A DNA stretch of 20,108 bases. Source: Micavibrio_B sp044238965. GTDB taxonomy: Bacteria > Pseudomonadota > Alphaproteobacteria > Micavibrionales > Micavibrionaceae. The stretch lies in the NCBI GenBank assembly GCA_044238965.1, contig JBIICJ010000030.1, positions 1 to 20,108 on the forward strand, given 5' to 3'. This document shows, in pieces, positions 5,167 to 14,675 of this stretch (the first letter of the stretch is position 1; each line of letters starts with the position of its first letter). A program made the translations under genes and the position numbers. The notes below the pieces were generated by a model, which saw only the letters and a program-made list of their open reading frames with translations, did not search any database and had not been told where the DNA came from.

Positions 5167-7041
5167 ATGGAAGAAATTATTGATTTTAATTTTACCGATA
5201 CAACCGTAAAACCAGCTTCAAATGCAAAAGACATTGTGCCGGCAGGAGTAGCGCGTCGCGATGAAGCGCCGAAATCTGGCGAAAATAGAATTGTACGCCG
5301 CGCGAGTGATGTTGTGGGAGGAGAGAGTGGTTTTGCAGGTAGCGGTGGCACAAATAAAGGTAAGCAACGTATTGGTGATCGCTTGGTTGAGGCAGGCGTT
5401 ATTACAGTTGAACAATTAAATGTTGCCTTAACTGAGAAGCGAAATTCGCCCAAAATGATTGGTCAAATTTTGGTTGACCTTGGGTTTGTCACCGAAGCGA
5501 TTTTAACAAAATTCTTGGCCGAAGCTGGCGGTTATCAAGTTTTTGACCCAAAGAATACTATCTTTGATGGTGAAGCATTAGAGTTAATTACCAAAGAAGA
5601 TTCGCATAAATTTCGCGTGTTACCGATAGCGATACACGATAATGAAATTGATATTGCGATGGTCGATCCGCATGACATCGTGGCAATGGATTCGCTCCGT
5701 CGTATTTTGCCAAAAGGAACAACAATCAATCCATTTATTTGTTCAGTAACAATTTTAAATGATGCAATTGATGCGGCGTATGGATATTCAAGTTCGATTG
5801 ATGGGATTTTAAAAGAATTAGAAGAAGATGGAGCCGAAGCTGATGTTGCCAAGGTTAAAGAAGATGTTGCGTACCAGCATCCTATTGTGCGTTTAGTCAA
5901 TGCATTAGTATCTGACGCTGTGAAGCAAGGTGTATCTGATTTACACTTTGAACCAGAGGAAAATTTTGTTCGCCTTCGTTATCGTTTGGATGGTGTTTTA
6001 TATACAGCGCAAATTTTACACAAAAAATTATGGAGCGGTATTTCACAACGTATTAAAATTATTTCGAACATTAATATTGCCGATAAATTATCAGCACAGG
6101 ATGGTCGTTTTAATTTGAATGTTGGTGGTCGCGAAGCTGATTTCCGTGTATCCACACTGCCAACTGTGTGGGGCGAAAATATTGTTCTCCGTGTCTTGGA
6201 TAAAAGTGCGAGTATTAAACCGCTCGAGGATTTAGGATTTAGTGCTGATAATTTGAAAAAAATTAAAATCGCGCAATCACGCCCTGAAGGAATTATTATC
6301 GTTACGGGTCCAACAGGTTCGGGTAAATCAACATCGCTTTATTCAATGATCAATGCGATTAACTCAGTTGAAGTGAATATTCAAACACTCGAAGATCCAG
6401 TGGAATATTCATTACCGATGATCCGTCAAACAAGTATCCGTGAGGGTGTATTAGATTTCGCCGATGGTATCCGTGCTCTCTTGCGTCAAGATCCTGATAT
6501 TATCTTTATTGGGGAAATTCGTGACCATGTTACAGGTGAGATGGCAATTAAAGCGGCAATGACAGGTCACCAAGTTTACACCACATTACATACAAATGAT
6601 TCATTTGGAGCTATCTCACGTTTGGTCGATTTAGGATTAAAGCCCGGTATGATTGCTGGCGCGATTATTGCTGTATTTGCACAACGTTTGGTACGTCGTT
6701 TATGTGTTGGTTGTAAGGTTGAATATACGGCAACTACAGAAGAATGTGAGTTAATGGGTCTTGATCCTTCAGCGCCACCTAAAATTTTCAAAGCTAAACA
6801 AGGTGGATGTGTCAATTGTAAGGGCCAAGGATATAAGGGGCGCGTGGCCGTTGTTGAAATTTTGAACTTTGACGAAGATTTAGATGAAGTCGTAGCTAAC
6901 GCAGGAACGAAAATTGAATTACGTCGTTTGGCGCGTGGAAAAGGTTTTAAGAGTATGCGCGATGATGGTATTTTAAAAATTCTAGACGGACTAACCAGTG
7001 TCCATGAAGTTGCAGATAATATTGACATGACAAAAATATAA
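5167..7041 (+). CDS. pilB: Type IV pilus assembly ATPase (PilB/GspE/MshE family)
   Basis: A 624-residue cytoplasmic hexameric ATPase that powers pilus extension. Residues 1-60 are a poorly conserved, charged extension. About 66-210 form the MshEN/T2SSE N-domain (RIGDRLVEAGVITVEQLNVAL, MIGQILVDLG). The C-terminal motor has Walker A GPTGSGKS at 381-388, an Asp-box region (TLEDPVEY), Walker B DPDIIFIGEIRD at 442-453 with Glu450, and the His box (TTLHTNDS). A zinc tetracysteine CxxC-N31-CxxC (C513, C516, C548, C551) is intact, as in GspE and PilB. It is the first gene of the cluster, 31 bases before the platform gene. With pilT and pilU downstream, a pilus role is preferred over type II secretion. 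Whether PilB or MshE is the better name needs a tree. Confidence 0.93.
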   Translation: MEEIIDFNFTDTTVKPASNAKDIVPAGVARRDEAPKSGENRIVRRASDVVGGESGFAGSGGTNKGKQRIGDRLVEAGVITVEQLNVALTEKRNSPKMIGQILVDLGFVTEAILTKFLAEAGGYQVFDPKNTIFDGEALELITKEDSHKFRVLPIAIHDNEIDIAMVDPHDIVAMDSLRRILPKGTTINPFICSVTILNDAIDAAYGYSSSIDGILKELEEDGAEADVAKVKEDVAYQHPIVRLVNALVSDAVKQGVSDLHFEPEENFVRLRYRLDGVLYTAQILHKKLWSGISQRIKIISNINIADKLSAQDGRFNLNVGGREADFRVSTLPTVWGENIVLRVLDKSASIKPLEDLGFSADNLKKIKIAQSRPEGIIIVTGPTGSGKSTSLYSMINAINSVEVNIQTLEDPVEYSLPMIRQTSIREGVLDFADGIRALLRQDPDIIFIGEIRDHVTGEMAIKAAMTGHQVYTTLHTNDSFGAISRLVDLGLKPGMIAGAIIAVFAQRLVRRLCVGCKVEYTATTEECELMGLDPSAPPKIFKAKQGGCVNCKGQGYKGRVAVVEILNFDEDLDEVVANAGTKIELRRLARGKGFKSMRDDGILKILDGLTSVHEVADNIDMTKI

Positions 7042-7072
7042 AAACTTATTTGGATTTGGATAAAGATAAAAC

Positions 7073-8287
7073 ATGGAACGTTTCTCATACCGCGCTTTAA
7101 ATCATAAGGGTCGCCCGATTAAAGGATCAATGAACGCGGTTAATGAAGTTGATCTTTATAATCAATTACAATCTGCTGGCTTAGAGCTCGTCACCTGTCG
7201 CTCTATCAAAGAAAAAAAAGGGCCATCCATTGGTTTATTTAAACCAAAGGTCAAAATTCGAGACATGATTCAACTTTTTATTGGTCTTGAACAAATGCAG
7301 GCGGCTGGTGTGCCAATGTTAGAGGCTTTGAGCGATATTCGTGAAGGTACAGATAACCAAACGCTGCGCGACATTATGTCTGATATTTATAGAAATGTCA
7401 CAGATGGAGCTTCATTGTCTGAGGCCATGAGTAATCACCAAAATATTTTCTCGCCGATTTATCTCTCTTTGATAAGTGCAGGTGAAAGTACGGGTGATTT
7501 AACAAAATCATATCGTCAATTAATCAAATTTTTAAAATGGGTTGATGAAATTCAATCAAAAATTAAAAAAGCGACACGTTACCCTATGGTATTGGGCGTT
7601 GCGGTTATTTTGACTTGTGTGGTGATGATGGGATATGTTGTGCCACAGATCACTGGATTTATTAAAAACCTTAATCAAGAATTGCCCTTTATCACGACAT
7701 CATTGGTGGCAACATCTGAATTTTTTCAAAATTATTGGTGGTTTGTTGCGGGGCTGCCGATTGTTTCATTTATTGCTTTAAAAGTTTTGCGCAAATCCTC
7801 TGATGAATTCAAATTTCATACAGATGCTTTATCATTACAGCTTCCAGTTTTCGGTCCCATTATTCGTAAAATCAATATTGCGCGCTTTGCACAAACATTC
7901 GGCGCGCTATATTCGAGCGGTATTGACGTAATCACGGCACTAAAATCAGCTCAAAGTACAATTACAAATATGGCTATCAATGAAGCCTTAGAGGCAAGTA
8001 TTGGTCAAATTCAAACGGGCGCAACACTTTCATCAGCGTTTAATTCATCGGGCGAATTTCCTAGTTTGGTGGTGCGAATGGTTCGAATTGGTGAAGAATC
8101 TGGTAATTTAGCCCCTGTATTTGACCAAATTTCTGAATTTTATACCAAAGATGTAGATGAGGCTGTCGGGGGCATGATTGCCATGATCGAACCTGCTTTG
8201 ACTCTAATCTTGGGGGGGATGATTCTGTGGATCGCGGCTGGCGTATTCGGGCCAATTTATTCAAGCTTCGAGAAAATGAAGTTTTAA
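7073..8287 (+). CDS. pilC: Pilus platform protein (PilC/GspF family)
   Basis: A 404-residue polytopic inner-membrane protein that couples the motor ATPases to pilin assembly; this is the usual family length. It starts MERFSYRALNHKGRPIKGSM, the classic GspF N-terminus. Two T2SSF repeats follow (about 68-190 and 270-395), each with the Gly-rich pattern seen in LISAGESTGDL and VRMVRIGEESGNL. Membrane helices are visible at about 168-190, 222-240 and 370-397. It lies 31 bases after the ATPase gene. The ribosome binding site is weak (AAAGATAAAAC before the ATG). Confidence 0.94.
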   Translation: MERFSYRALNHKGRPIKGSMNAVNEVDLYNQLQSAGLELVTCRSIKEKKGPSIGLFKPKVKIRDMIQLFIGLEQMQAAGVPMLEALSDIREGTDNQTLRDIMSDIYRNVTDGASLSEAMSNHQNIFSPIYLSLISAGESTGDLTKSYRQLIKFLKWVDEIQSKIKKATRYPMVLGVAVILTCVVMMGYVVPQITGFIKNLNQELPFITTSLVATSEFFQNYWWFVAGLPIVSFIALKVLRKSSDEFKFHTDALSLQLPVFGPIIRKINIARFAQTFGALYSSGIDVITALKSAQSTITNMAINEALEASIGQIQTGATLSSAFNSSGEFPSLVVRMVRIGEESGNLAPVFDQISEFYTKDVDEAVGGMIAMIEPALTLILGGMILWIAAGVFGPIYSSFEKMKF

Positions 8288-8353
8288 ATTGAATAAATAA
8301 TTGAATCCAATAGAATCGGAGAATCAGTAAACTCTAACTGTTCGGCTCTACCC

Positions 8354-10000
8354 GTGTCTTTATTGTCGCTTTCGAAATACGTATTATATGTCTCTGATGA
8401 TACTTTGTCGTTGTATAAAGTTTCATCGGGCAGTGTTGTCATGTTGGAACAAACACCATGGCGCGATCCATTTTTTGAAAAAAATGTGTCTCAATATTTA
8501 AATCGATATGTAGCTGATTCATCTGTCATTATTTTGAATGATACGGTTGAACAACATTACCGCAAAGAAAAAATTTCAAAATTATCCCCGTTGGATCGTA
8601 ACAATATTATTAAACGTAAATTGGCTATCGCCTTTCCAGGGTATCCAACCCGTGCTGCTTTACAGATCAAAGACTCTCGTAAGGGGATGAAGGTCGCAGA
8701 TGATAAATCAAAAGATCATTTATTTTTATTTGCCGCTGTTCCCACTTCAGATGCCTATCGTAAATTAGTTGAGGCCATTCGGTTGTCTGAATGTAGTGTA
8801 ACATCATTCTCATTGTTACCTATTGAATCGGCAACAATGGTAGAAAAAATATATGATCGTATTCAAAAAGAAAATCCACAACAGGAGCGCGCCCCATGGA
8901 GTGTGTTGATCACGCAACAGGAAAATGGAGGCTTGCGACAAATTGTTGTTCGTAAGGGTCAAATTGCGTTGACGCGTATGACCCCCGTTCTTTTACCGGA
9001 TAATACAAATGGTCCACAATGGGCATCAGAAGTTGTGCAAGAATTTGAATCAACCTTGAGTTACTTAAGCCGTTTTGGTTTCTCGCCAGCAGAAGGTATT
9101 GATGTCGCCTTGGCGGGGCCATCCGAATGCGTTGCATTGGTGGGCGATGTATTGGGTTCGTCTTGTAATTTTTATCCGCTATCGATTTCTCGTGCGGGCG
9201 ATTTGGCGGGACTAAAGTTAGGGCCAGAGGCGGCGCATGAGAAATTCGGTAATGTTTTGCATGTGGCATGGGCGGCGCAAAAAACGAAACTGGTGTTGCC
9301 GATGGTGGCTAAGGAGGTAGAGGTCATCTCAAAACCTCGGAAAGCCTCCTTTTTTGCTATGTTGTTGTTATTAGGGGCAGTTGGTTATTCTGGGCATATG
9401 GCATCAGAGGAATTTGTAAAGACAAAACAGGCAGAGCAAAACCTTGAAATTGTTAAAGTAAAGCAGCAAGAGGCTGAGAAAATTTATCAAGACGAAATCA
9501 AACGCAAAGAATCTTTGGGAATTGATATTAATCTAATTCAGGCATCATTAGATGTGTTTAAAAAAATTGATCAAAATTATTTTGATCCACTACCTCTCCT
9601 CAAAACTATTGGTCAAGAGTTACAGGAGCTAAAAATTAATTCAATGGATTTGGAAACTGACTTCCCTGACCAGCCAGCAACGCCTGATCCTGCGGCGGCG
9701 ACGTCACAAATCAATGCGGCCGCACCGATTGGAACGGCAACATTAGTGTTAGGATTTAAATTTCCAGGTGAAACGAAACCGCAAGACGGTAATCAAAAAA
9801 TGGAAGAATTAAAAATACGTCTACAAACACGCTTGCCTGACCATAAGGTAGAAATCACTAAAAATTTGGCTGATTTATCTTTTACAGGGCAATTGCAAAA
9901 TGTAGCGGGCATTACAGAGGACGCAACCTCTAAAAAAGAGGATTATACTGCAGAGATAACAATTAAGAAGGAAATATATGCTCAAAATTCTGGGTCGTAA
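8354..10000 (+). CDS. GspL-like protein: PilM/MshI-like and PilN-like parts in one chain
   Basis: A 548-residue bitopic membrane protein. Residues 1-320 are cytoplasmic and look like the actin-fold part of PilM/MshI/GspL proteins. The segment VEQHYRKEKISKLSPLDRNN with a following RKLAIAFPG is shared, as I recall, with PilM-like proteins of other proteobacteria. One membrane helix lies at about 331-350. A coiled coil (about 352-395) and a periplasmic domain with an Ala/Pro linker near 435-455 follow, as in PilN. One chain thus covers what PilM and PilN do as two proteins, the same layout as GspL. It should recruit the assembly ATPase. The start is GTG at 8354 with no clear ribosome binding site; a TTG three codons later is an alternative. 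The next gene overlaps its end by 23 bases. Confidence 0.75.
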   Translation: MSLLSLSKYVLYVSDDTLSLYKVSSGSVVMLEQTPWRDPFFEKNVSQYLNRYVADSSVIILNDTVEQHYRKEKISKLSPLDRNNIIKRKLAIAFPGYPTRAALQIKDSRKGMKVADDKSKDHLFLFAAVPTSDAYRKLVEAIRLSECSVTSFSLLPIESATMVEKIYDRIQKENPQQERAPWSVLITQQENGGLRQIVVRKGQIALTRMTPVLLPDNTNGPQWASEVVQEFESTLSYLSRFGFSPAEGIDVALAGPSECVALVGDVLGSSCNFYPLSISRAGDLAGLKLGPEAAHEKFGNVLHVAWAAQKTKLVLPMVAKEVEVISKPRKASFFAMLLLLGAVGYSGHMASEEFVKTKQAEQNLEIVKVKQQEAEKIYQDEIKRKESLGIDINLIQASLDVFKKIDQNYFDPLPLLKTIGQELQELKINSMDLETDFPDQPATPDPAAATSQINAAAPIGTATLVLGFKFPGETKPQDGNQKMEELKIRLQTRLPDHKVEITKNLADLSFTGQLQNVAGITEDATSKKEDYTAEITIKKEIYAQNSGS

Positions 10001-10724
10001 ACGCATCATTTTATTAGGTGTTTTGGTTGCATTGTCCGTACTATTTGGTGGTGCGTGGACACAAATGCTTGCGCCTGGGCGTGAGGAAGTTGAGCGAAAT
10101 TTATCATCAGCAAATTCGGCGCTTGAATCAAAGCGCGAAGATATTCGTAAATTGAAAAAAGAATATGTTTTATTACAAAATCAAATCAGCCAATACGAAA
10201 AAGTGAAGCGATCTGGCTTCTTTAATGATCAAAATCGTGTTTTGGCGCAAGAAACATTGGATAATTTTCGTGCAACATCAGGGGTATTAAAAGCTAACTA
10301 TAGCGTTCTGGCTGGTGAAGAGGTGAAAGATGACCGTGCTGCTGGTATTAATTATATGGTGATCAAGAGTCCTGTTGAAATTTCAATTGAGAGTATTGAT
10401 GACGGTGACTTTTATAATTTTTTAAAGTTAGTCCTAGAGCAGTTTCCAGGTCGTGCAAATTTAGAAAAATTAGACGTAAAGAAAGACGGAGCTATTACGC
10501 AAGAGGCTTTGAAAGATATTGGTATTGGTAAACCAGTGCCATTAATTAAGGCAAATATAAAATATAATTGGTTCAGTATGTCAAGAAAAGAAACAGTTTT
10601 AGCTGATCCTAACCAACAAGCAGGGGCGGTAAGTGGTAATTCAGCTGATCCAACAGCGGCGCCAACGGCCGCGGTACCAGTTGATCCAACGGCAATCTCA
10701 CCAACGGGAGTGCCTGCACCATGA
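9978..10724 (+). CDS. PilO/GspM-like inner-membrane protein
   Basis: A 248-residue bitopic protein. It has a short basic cytoplasmic start (MLKILGRKR), one membrane helix at about 9-29, a coiled coil at about 36-75 (SALESKREDIRKLKKEYVLLQ), then a periplasmic alpha/beta domain with VEISIESIDDGDFYNFLKLVLEQFPG, typical of the ferredoxin-like fold of PilO and GspM. The last 35 residues are Ala/Pro/Thr-rich. Its length and order after the PilM/N-like gene support assignment to the PilO position of the alignment complex. AAGGAA stands 5 bases before the ATG, and the gene overlaps the previous one by 23 bases. Identity to named PilO proteins is not obvious by eye. Confidence 0.7.
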   Translation: MLKILGRKRIILLGVLVALSVLFGGAWTQMLAPGREEVERNLSSANSALESKREDIRKLKKEYVLLQNQISQYEKVKRSGFFNDQNRVLAQETLDNFRATSGVLKANYSVLAGEEVKDDRAAGINYMVIKSPVEISIESIDDGDFYNFLKLVLEQFPGRANLEKLDVKKDGAITQEALKDIGIGKPVPLIKANIKYNWFSMSRKETVLADPNQQAGAVSGNSADPTAAPTAAVPVDPTAISPTGVPAP

Positions 10725-11380
10725 AATTAAAGTTAATCATTTTTTCAACCATATCTTTTATTGCCATCGGTACAGCATATGCACAGACCGTTCCGCAGCC
10801 TGCCGTAACAGCGCCTGTAGAAGACGTGTCTACCTCAGCAAGCCAGGCTCAGTCAGTGCCAGCTACAGAAACGGCTACACCACCACCTGTATCCGCTCCA
10901 CCTGAAATTGTTCCAATCGAGATTCGTATTTTGCAAAAAGTACGCGAGCAATTAAAAGAAAAATTTAGATCTGATATTTATACGCCTGCCAATATCCCTT
11001 CTTTATTTTTCTCACCCACACAACAATCTTTGTTGAACAGTGCGCGTCAAGGTATGACAAATTCTTTGGCTGATGGCTCTCTTGAGGGGCTAGAAAATAG
11101 TGAAGTGGGCGGTGAGGGGACGTTAACATCTGTACCGTCCATCACATCCATTTTCTTAAGTGGTATCGTTTATAATGCAAAAGATAATTGGACAATTTGG
11201 TTGAATGGTGCGCGTGTAACGCCGCAGAATATTCCTAAGGAAATTATTGATATTAATGTCAGTCAAGAATTTATTGAGTTAAAATGGTTTGATGCAGCAA
11301 CCAATCAAATTTTTCCTGTGCGGTTACGCCCAAATCAAAAATTTGACTTTGAAAAGAAAATATTTTTGCCAGGTCAATGA
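10721..11380 (+). CDS. PilP/MshK/GspC-like periplasmic protein
   Basis: A 219-residue exported protein. Residues 1-21 form a signal peptide ending AYA. A Pro/Ala/Thr-rich linker follows to about 65, then a helical part and a small beta domain at about 138-215 (SITSIFLSGIVYNAKDNWTI followed by WLNGARVTPQNI, and later EIIDINVSQEFIELKW). That pattern of short strands around 'NG..V..G..I' resembles the homology region of PilP, MshK and GspC, which contacts the secretin. There is no lipobox, unlike classical PilP. The ATG overlaps the previous stop by 4 bases (ATGA). Assignment rests on position and fold pattern, not on clear sequence identity. Confidence 0.6.
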   Translation: MKLKLIIFSTISFIAIGTAYAQTVPQPAVTAPVEDVSTSASQAQSVPATETATPPPVSAPPEIVPIEIRILQKVREQLKEKFRSDIYTPANIPSLFFSPTQQSLLNSARQGMTNSLADGSLEGLENSEVGGEGTLTSVPSITSIFLSGIVYNAKDNWTIWLNGARVTPQNIPKEIIDINVSQEFIELKWFDAATNQIFPVRLRPNQKFDFEKKIFLPGQ

Positions 11381-12129
11381 GAGATAGGACAATGAACGAA
11401 CAAAACGTAATTGTGATTGATAAATTATCGGCAGGATATAACGGCAAAACCGTTGTGAATGATGTGTCATTGTATGTGACGTTGGGTGAAACCTATGGCG
11501 TCATTGGTTTAAATGGCGCTGGTAAAACAACAATTATTAAAACATTGCTGACCTTAAAAGATTCAATATCAGGTGACATGAAAATTTTAGGGCACATGAT
11601 TGATGATACCACTGTAAAGCAAGATATTGCATATCTACCTGAACGATTTGATCCGCCATGGTTTTTAAAGGGTGATGAATTTATTCAATTTTCGGCCAAT
11701 TTATATAAACGTAATATTGACCGTGTTGTCATGGAAGATTACGCGAAACGTTTAGCATTAGATCCTGCGGCTTTGTCACGGCGTGTGCAAACTTATTCAA
11801 AAGGAATGCGTCAGAAATTAGGTTTGATCGCAACAATTTTAACAGGATGTTCTGTTTTGATTTTGGATGAACCAATGAGCGGTCTTGATCCTTTGGCGCG
11901 CGCCTTAGTCAAAGATATGTTGATGAGTGTGAAGAAACAAGGCCGTAGTCTGGTTTTAAGTTCACATATTTTAGCAGATATGGACGAAATTTGTGATCGC
12001 ATTTGCGTTATTCATGAAGGCACATTACATTTCCAAGGGAAGCCTGATGATTTAAAGCAACAAACCAAATCTGATACGTTGGAACAAGCGTTTCTGCACA
12101 TTGTAAAAACAGGAAGTAAAGTGGCATAA
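11377..12129 (+). CDS. ABC transporter ATP-binding protein inside the pilus cluster
   Basis: A 250-residue ABC ATPase with all core motifs: Walker A GLNGAGKTT (44-52), signature YSKGMRQK (140-147, the divergent form common in ABC-2 exporters), Walker B LILDEP (161-166), D-loop SGLD and the switch His in SSHIL (H197). It overlaps the preceding stop by 4 bases (ATGA). A second in-frame ATG at 11392 (MNEQNV) may be the true start and has AGGA very close. Its likely partner is the ABC-2-type permease at 19195-19968, at the other end of the cluster. Myxococcus xanthus has an analogous pair, PilH and PilI, needed for type IV pili, which makes a pilus role plausible. The substrate is unknown. Confidence 0.92.
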   Translation: MRDRTMNEQNVIVIDKLSAGYNGKTVVNDVSLYVTLGETYGVIGLNGAGKTTIIKTLLTLKDSISGDMKILGHMIDDTTVKQDIAYLPERFDPPWFLKGDEFIQFSANLYKRNIDRVVMEDYAKRLALDPAALSRRVQTYSKGMRQKLGLIATILTGCSVLILDEPMSGLDPLARALVKDMLMSVKKQGRSLVLSSHILADMDEICDRICVIHEGTLHFQGKPDDLKQQTKSDTLEQAFLHIVKTGSKVA

Positions 12130-12132
12130 GCT

Positions 12133-13854
12133 ATGAGTGATATTGACGATCCATCGACACCACGTTTCTTCTCGAAGCAAAAAAACGAGATTGATGATAT
12201 CTTGTCTGACATTGACAATGATTTGTCCGATGACGTAATGGATATTGAGTCATTTGATGATATTCCTGCCGAACCATTAAAGGCATCGAAGCCATTTGGC
12301 GCCTCAAAAAAATCCTCATTTGGTGGATCGTTTGGTAAATCAAATTTTGTAGGTGGTTTATCATCATCACGCCAATCATCATCGTCAAAATTATTAGCTG
12401 GCACTGTGTTGGCATTGTTAGTTGTTGGCGGTGCGGGCGGTGCTTACTATTATTTTACCCAAGGGGATGCCTATTCAACCCCGCCTAAAATTGCGGCGCC
12501 ATTGACGCCACCGCCGCCAGCACAAGATCCTGTCATGATGCCATCATCAATTGATGAAGCGATGCCAGCATTACCAACGGTTGATGGCGCTGTTATGCCA
12601 TCACCAGATATGACTGCGGGCGCGAATGTTCCAACTCTGCCCAATCAACAAGATGGTGCTGTGGTTACCAACGGTGCTGTACCATCTGTACCGCCGCAAG
12701 ATTCCTTGGTTCCACAAATTGCAAGTGATGTTGACAATTCAAAAGATCCGGTCACAGATCCCAAAGCAACACCGCCATCAACGGCGACTGCCACTACCGC
12801 TACATCAGTAACAGGGGCTGGAGAAACTGTCACAGGTACTGTTCCAAATAATACGAATGCAGAGCCTATTGTGACTGCGCCAGTAGTCGCACCCGACTCT
12901 CCCACAGTTTCATTGCCAAATGATACGGCGACGACAGATGGAAAATTACCACCGTTACCGCAAGATGGAATTATCGCACCAAAGCTTGAGGGAGATACAT
13001 CGGCGAATGGACAAATGAAAACGGCTTTAAAAGCCGAAAGCAAAACAGATAAAGTCACGAAACCTTCAACGCAGCCTGAAAAAATTAAATATTTTGACTC
13101 GCCAGCGGGGGAAGTGCTCGAAGATATTCAACCGCCGTCAATTGATGTAACACGTAACCCAGGTGAAAGTATTATCATCGTCAAAAAACCTGTTGGATAT
13201 GACAGGGGTTATTCCGATGGTGCCTATTCAAACAGAGGTGATGGTACAGTCAAAATTGAGCGAAGTGAAGTCACGGCGACTATGGCACAAAAAGCGGTGA
13301 TGGCTGATCGCGCGCTTCGTTTGGGGCGTTATGATATGGCGATTGGATATTACCAAGACATTTTGGCGCAAAACCCAAATGATGTGACGGCTTTATTGGG
13401 GCGTGCCATTGCACTACAAAAATCTGGTAATGAAGATGCGGCGCTGCAAGGTTACCGTGATGTATTAAATCGTGATCCGTCAAATGTAACGGCGGCCACA
13501 AACATGGCGGGATTACAATCAGGATCAAATCCAGATAACGCTCTTAAAAACTTATCGAATGTTTATAATGCCGATCCGAATAACGTATCGGTAAAAGCGC
13601 AAATGGGCGTGAGTATGGCGCAATCAGGAAATGTAGAAGAAGCATATAATGTTTTCTTAAGCGCAACAAAATCAGAACCGCGCAATCCTGTTCATTTTTA
13701 TAATTTGGCCGTTACTGCCGAAAAATTGGGCAAAACAGCCGAAGCGATTGCTGCCTATGAGAAATGTTTAGAAGTTGATGCGATTTACGGCACAGGGCGC
13801 GGTATTAATCGTGATGCGATTTATGATCGTCTGTCACAAATTCGCGGTCGTTAA
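12133..13854 (+). CDS. Membrane-anchored TPR protein (MshN-like)
   Basis: A 573-residue bitopic protein. The first 85 residues are cytoplasmic, acidic then Ser/Gly/Lys-rich. One membrane helix spans about 86-106 (LLAGTVLALLVVGGAGGAYYY). A long Pro/Ala/Thr-rich disordered linker of about 270 residues follows, and a C-terminal block of four to five tetratricopeptide repeats (about 387-560), with clear units such as AIGYYQDILAQNPNDVTALL and AIAAYEKCLEVDAIYG. The layout (N-terminal TM plus C-terminal TPRs) and position fit MshN of MSHA pilus clusters. The linker could span the periplasm to reach the secretin. It starts 4 bases after the ABC gene stop, with no strong ribosome binding site. Confidence 0.8.
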   Translation: MSDIDDPSTPRFFSKQKNEIDDILSDIDNDLSDDVMDIESFDDIPAEPLKASKPFGASKKSSFGGSFGKSNFVGGLSSSRQSSSSKLLAGTVLALLVVGGAGGAYYYFTQGDAYSTPPKIAAPLTPPPPAQDPVMMPSSIDEAMPALPTVDGAVMPSPDMTAGANVPTLPNQQDGAVVTNGAVPSVPPQDSLVPQIASDVDNSKDPVTDPKATPPSTATATTATSVTGAGETVTGTVPNNTNAEPIVTAPVVAPDSPTVSLPNDTATTDGKLPPLPQDGIIAPKLEGDTSANGQMKTALKAESKTDKVTKPSTQPEKIKYFDSPAGEVLEDIQPPSIDVTRNPGESIIIVKKPVGYDRGYSDGAYSNRGDGTVKIERSEVTATMAQKAVMADRALRLGRYDMAIGYYQDILAQNPNDVTALLGRAIALQKSGNEDAALQGYRDVLNRDPSNVTAATNMAGLQSGSNPDNALKNLSNVYNADPNNVSVKAQMGVSMAQSGNVEEAYNVFLSATKSEPRNPVHFYNLAVTAEKLGKTAEAIAAYEKCLEVDAIYGTGRGINRDAIYDRLSQIRGR

Positions 13855-13859
13855 GATAA

Positions 13860-14639
13860 ATGTTTCCCGTTGATCTATCTGATCCGGTTATTGTTTTTGC
13901 ACTATCAATTGCTGTTATATTCTGGGGGCTGTGTTTGGGCAGCTTTACCACCGCCATCATTCCACGCGAAATGGAAGGTGTTTCATGGTTTTCACTGCGC
14001 GGGGAAAAGGCGCGATCACATTGTGCTGTCTGCCATAAACAATTATCATGGCGTGAATTAATTCCGATCATTTCATACATAAAACAAAAACAGAAATGCG
14101 CGTGCGGGAAAAATAAGATTCCTATTTTTTATCCGATTACTGAATCTATTATTTTATGTTTGACGATTATTTTATTTTATAAATTTGGATTTTCAATTTT
14201 ATCAATTGGTATAACGCTATCATTGCCTTTTTTCGCGACTTGCTTTTGGATGGGATATAAGTCACAGCCAATAACAGACCGCATATTGATCGTATTATCC
14301 TTTATAGCAGTCGGTACAATATTTCTGACTATTACTGATAAAAATTTATTTCATGCTATTTATGGTGCGTTGGGTGTGGGGTGTGTTGGGTTTGTAACCA
14401 TGCTCATCAGTCACAAATTTTCATCACGTAAATTCTTATCGTGGGATATTATAAAATTATGGGTGATCATTGGGTTTTGGTTGGGTATATCATCTGTCGG
14501 GTATTTTTTATTCCTTATGGGGGTTGGTGGCGCGTTATGGATTCTATTTCCACCAAAAACATTCAAAGATAAACCCCAATCTTTTCCATATACTCTTTGC
14601 TCGCTATTGGTTTTCTTTGTTTTGATGGTATGGCTTTAA
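13860..14639 (+). CDS. Prepilin peptidase-like protein (A24 family), catalytic residues altered
   Basis: A 259-residue polytopic membrane protein shaped like PilD/GspO. The N-terminal part is recognisable: GLCLGSFTTAIIPREM (23-38), a zinc tetracysteine CxxC-N21-CxC (C55, C58, C80, C82), and a PIFYPITE segment, all belonging to the cytoplasmic methyltransferase domain. About six further membrane helices follow. The peptidase part is unusual. The first catalytic Asp of the IDLxxxxxxPD pattern aligns with G132 (MGYKSQPITD), although the later Asp (D140) is kept. The GxGD motif reads FLSWDIIKL with D196 kept but both glycines lost. It may be an inactive or methyltransferase-only form, or may use a different Asp. 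It starts 5 bases after the TPR gene stop. Confidence 0.75.
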   Translation: MFPVDLSDPVIVFALSIAVIFWGLCLGSFTTAIIPREMEGVSWFSLRGEKARSHCAVCHKQLSWRELIPIISYIKQKQKCACGKNKIPIFYPITESIILCLTIILFYKFGFSILSIGITLSLPFFATCFWMGYKSQPITDRILIVLSFIAVGTIFLTITDKNLFHAIYGALGVGCVGFVTMLISHKFSSRKFLSWDIIKLWVIIGFWLGISSVGYFLFLMGVGGALWILFPPKTFKDKPQSFPYTLCSLLVFFVLMVWL

Positions 14640-14675
14640 CCTTCCCTTTGCTTTTTTCCTGTAATTTAAAAGGGT

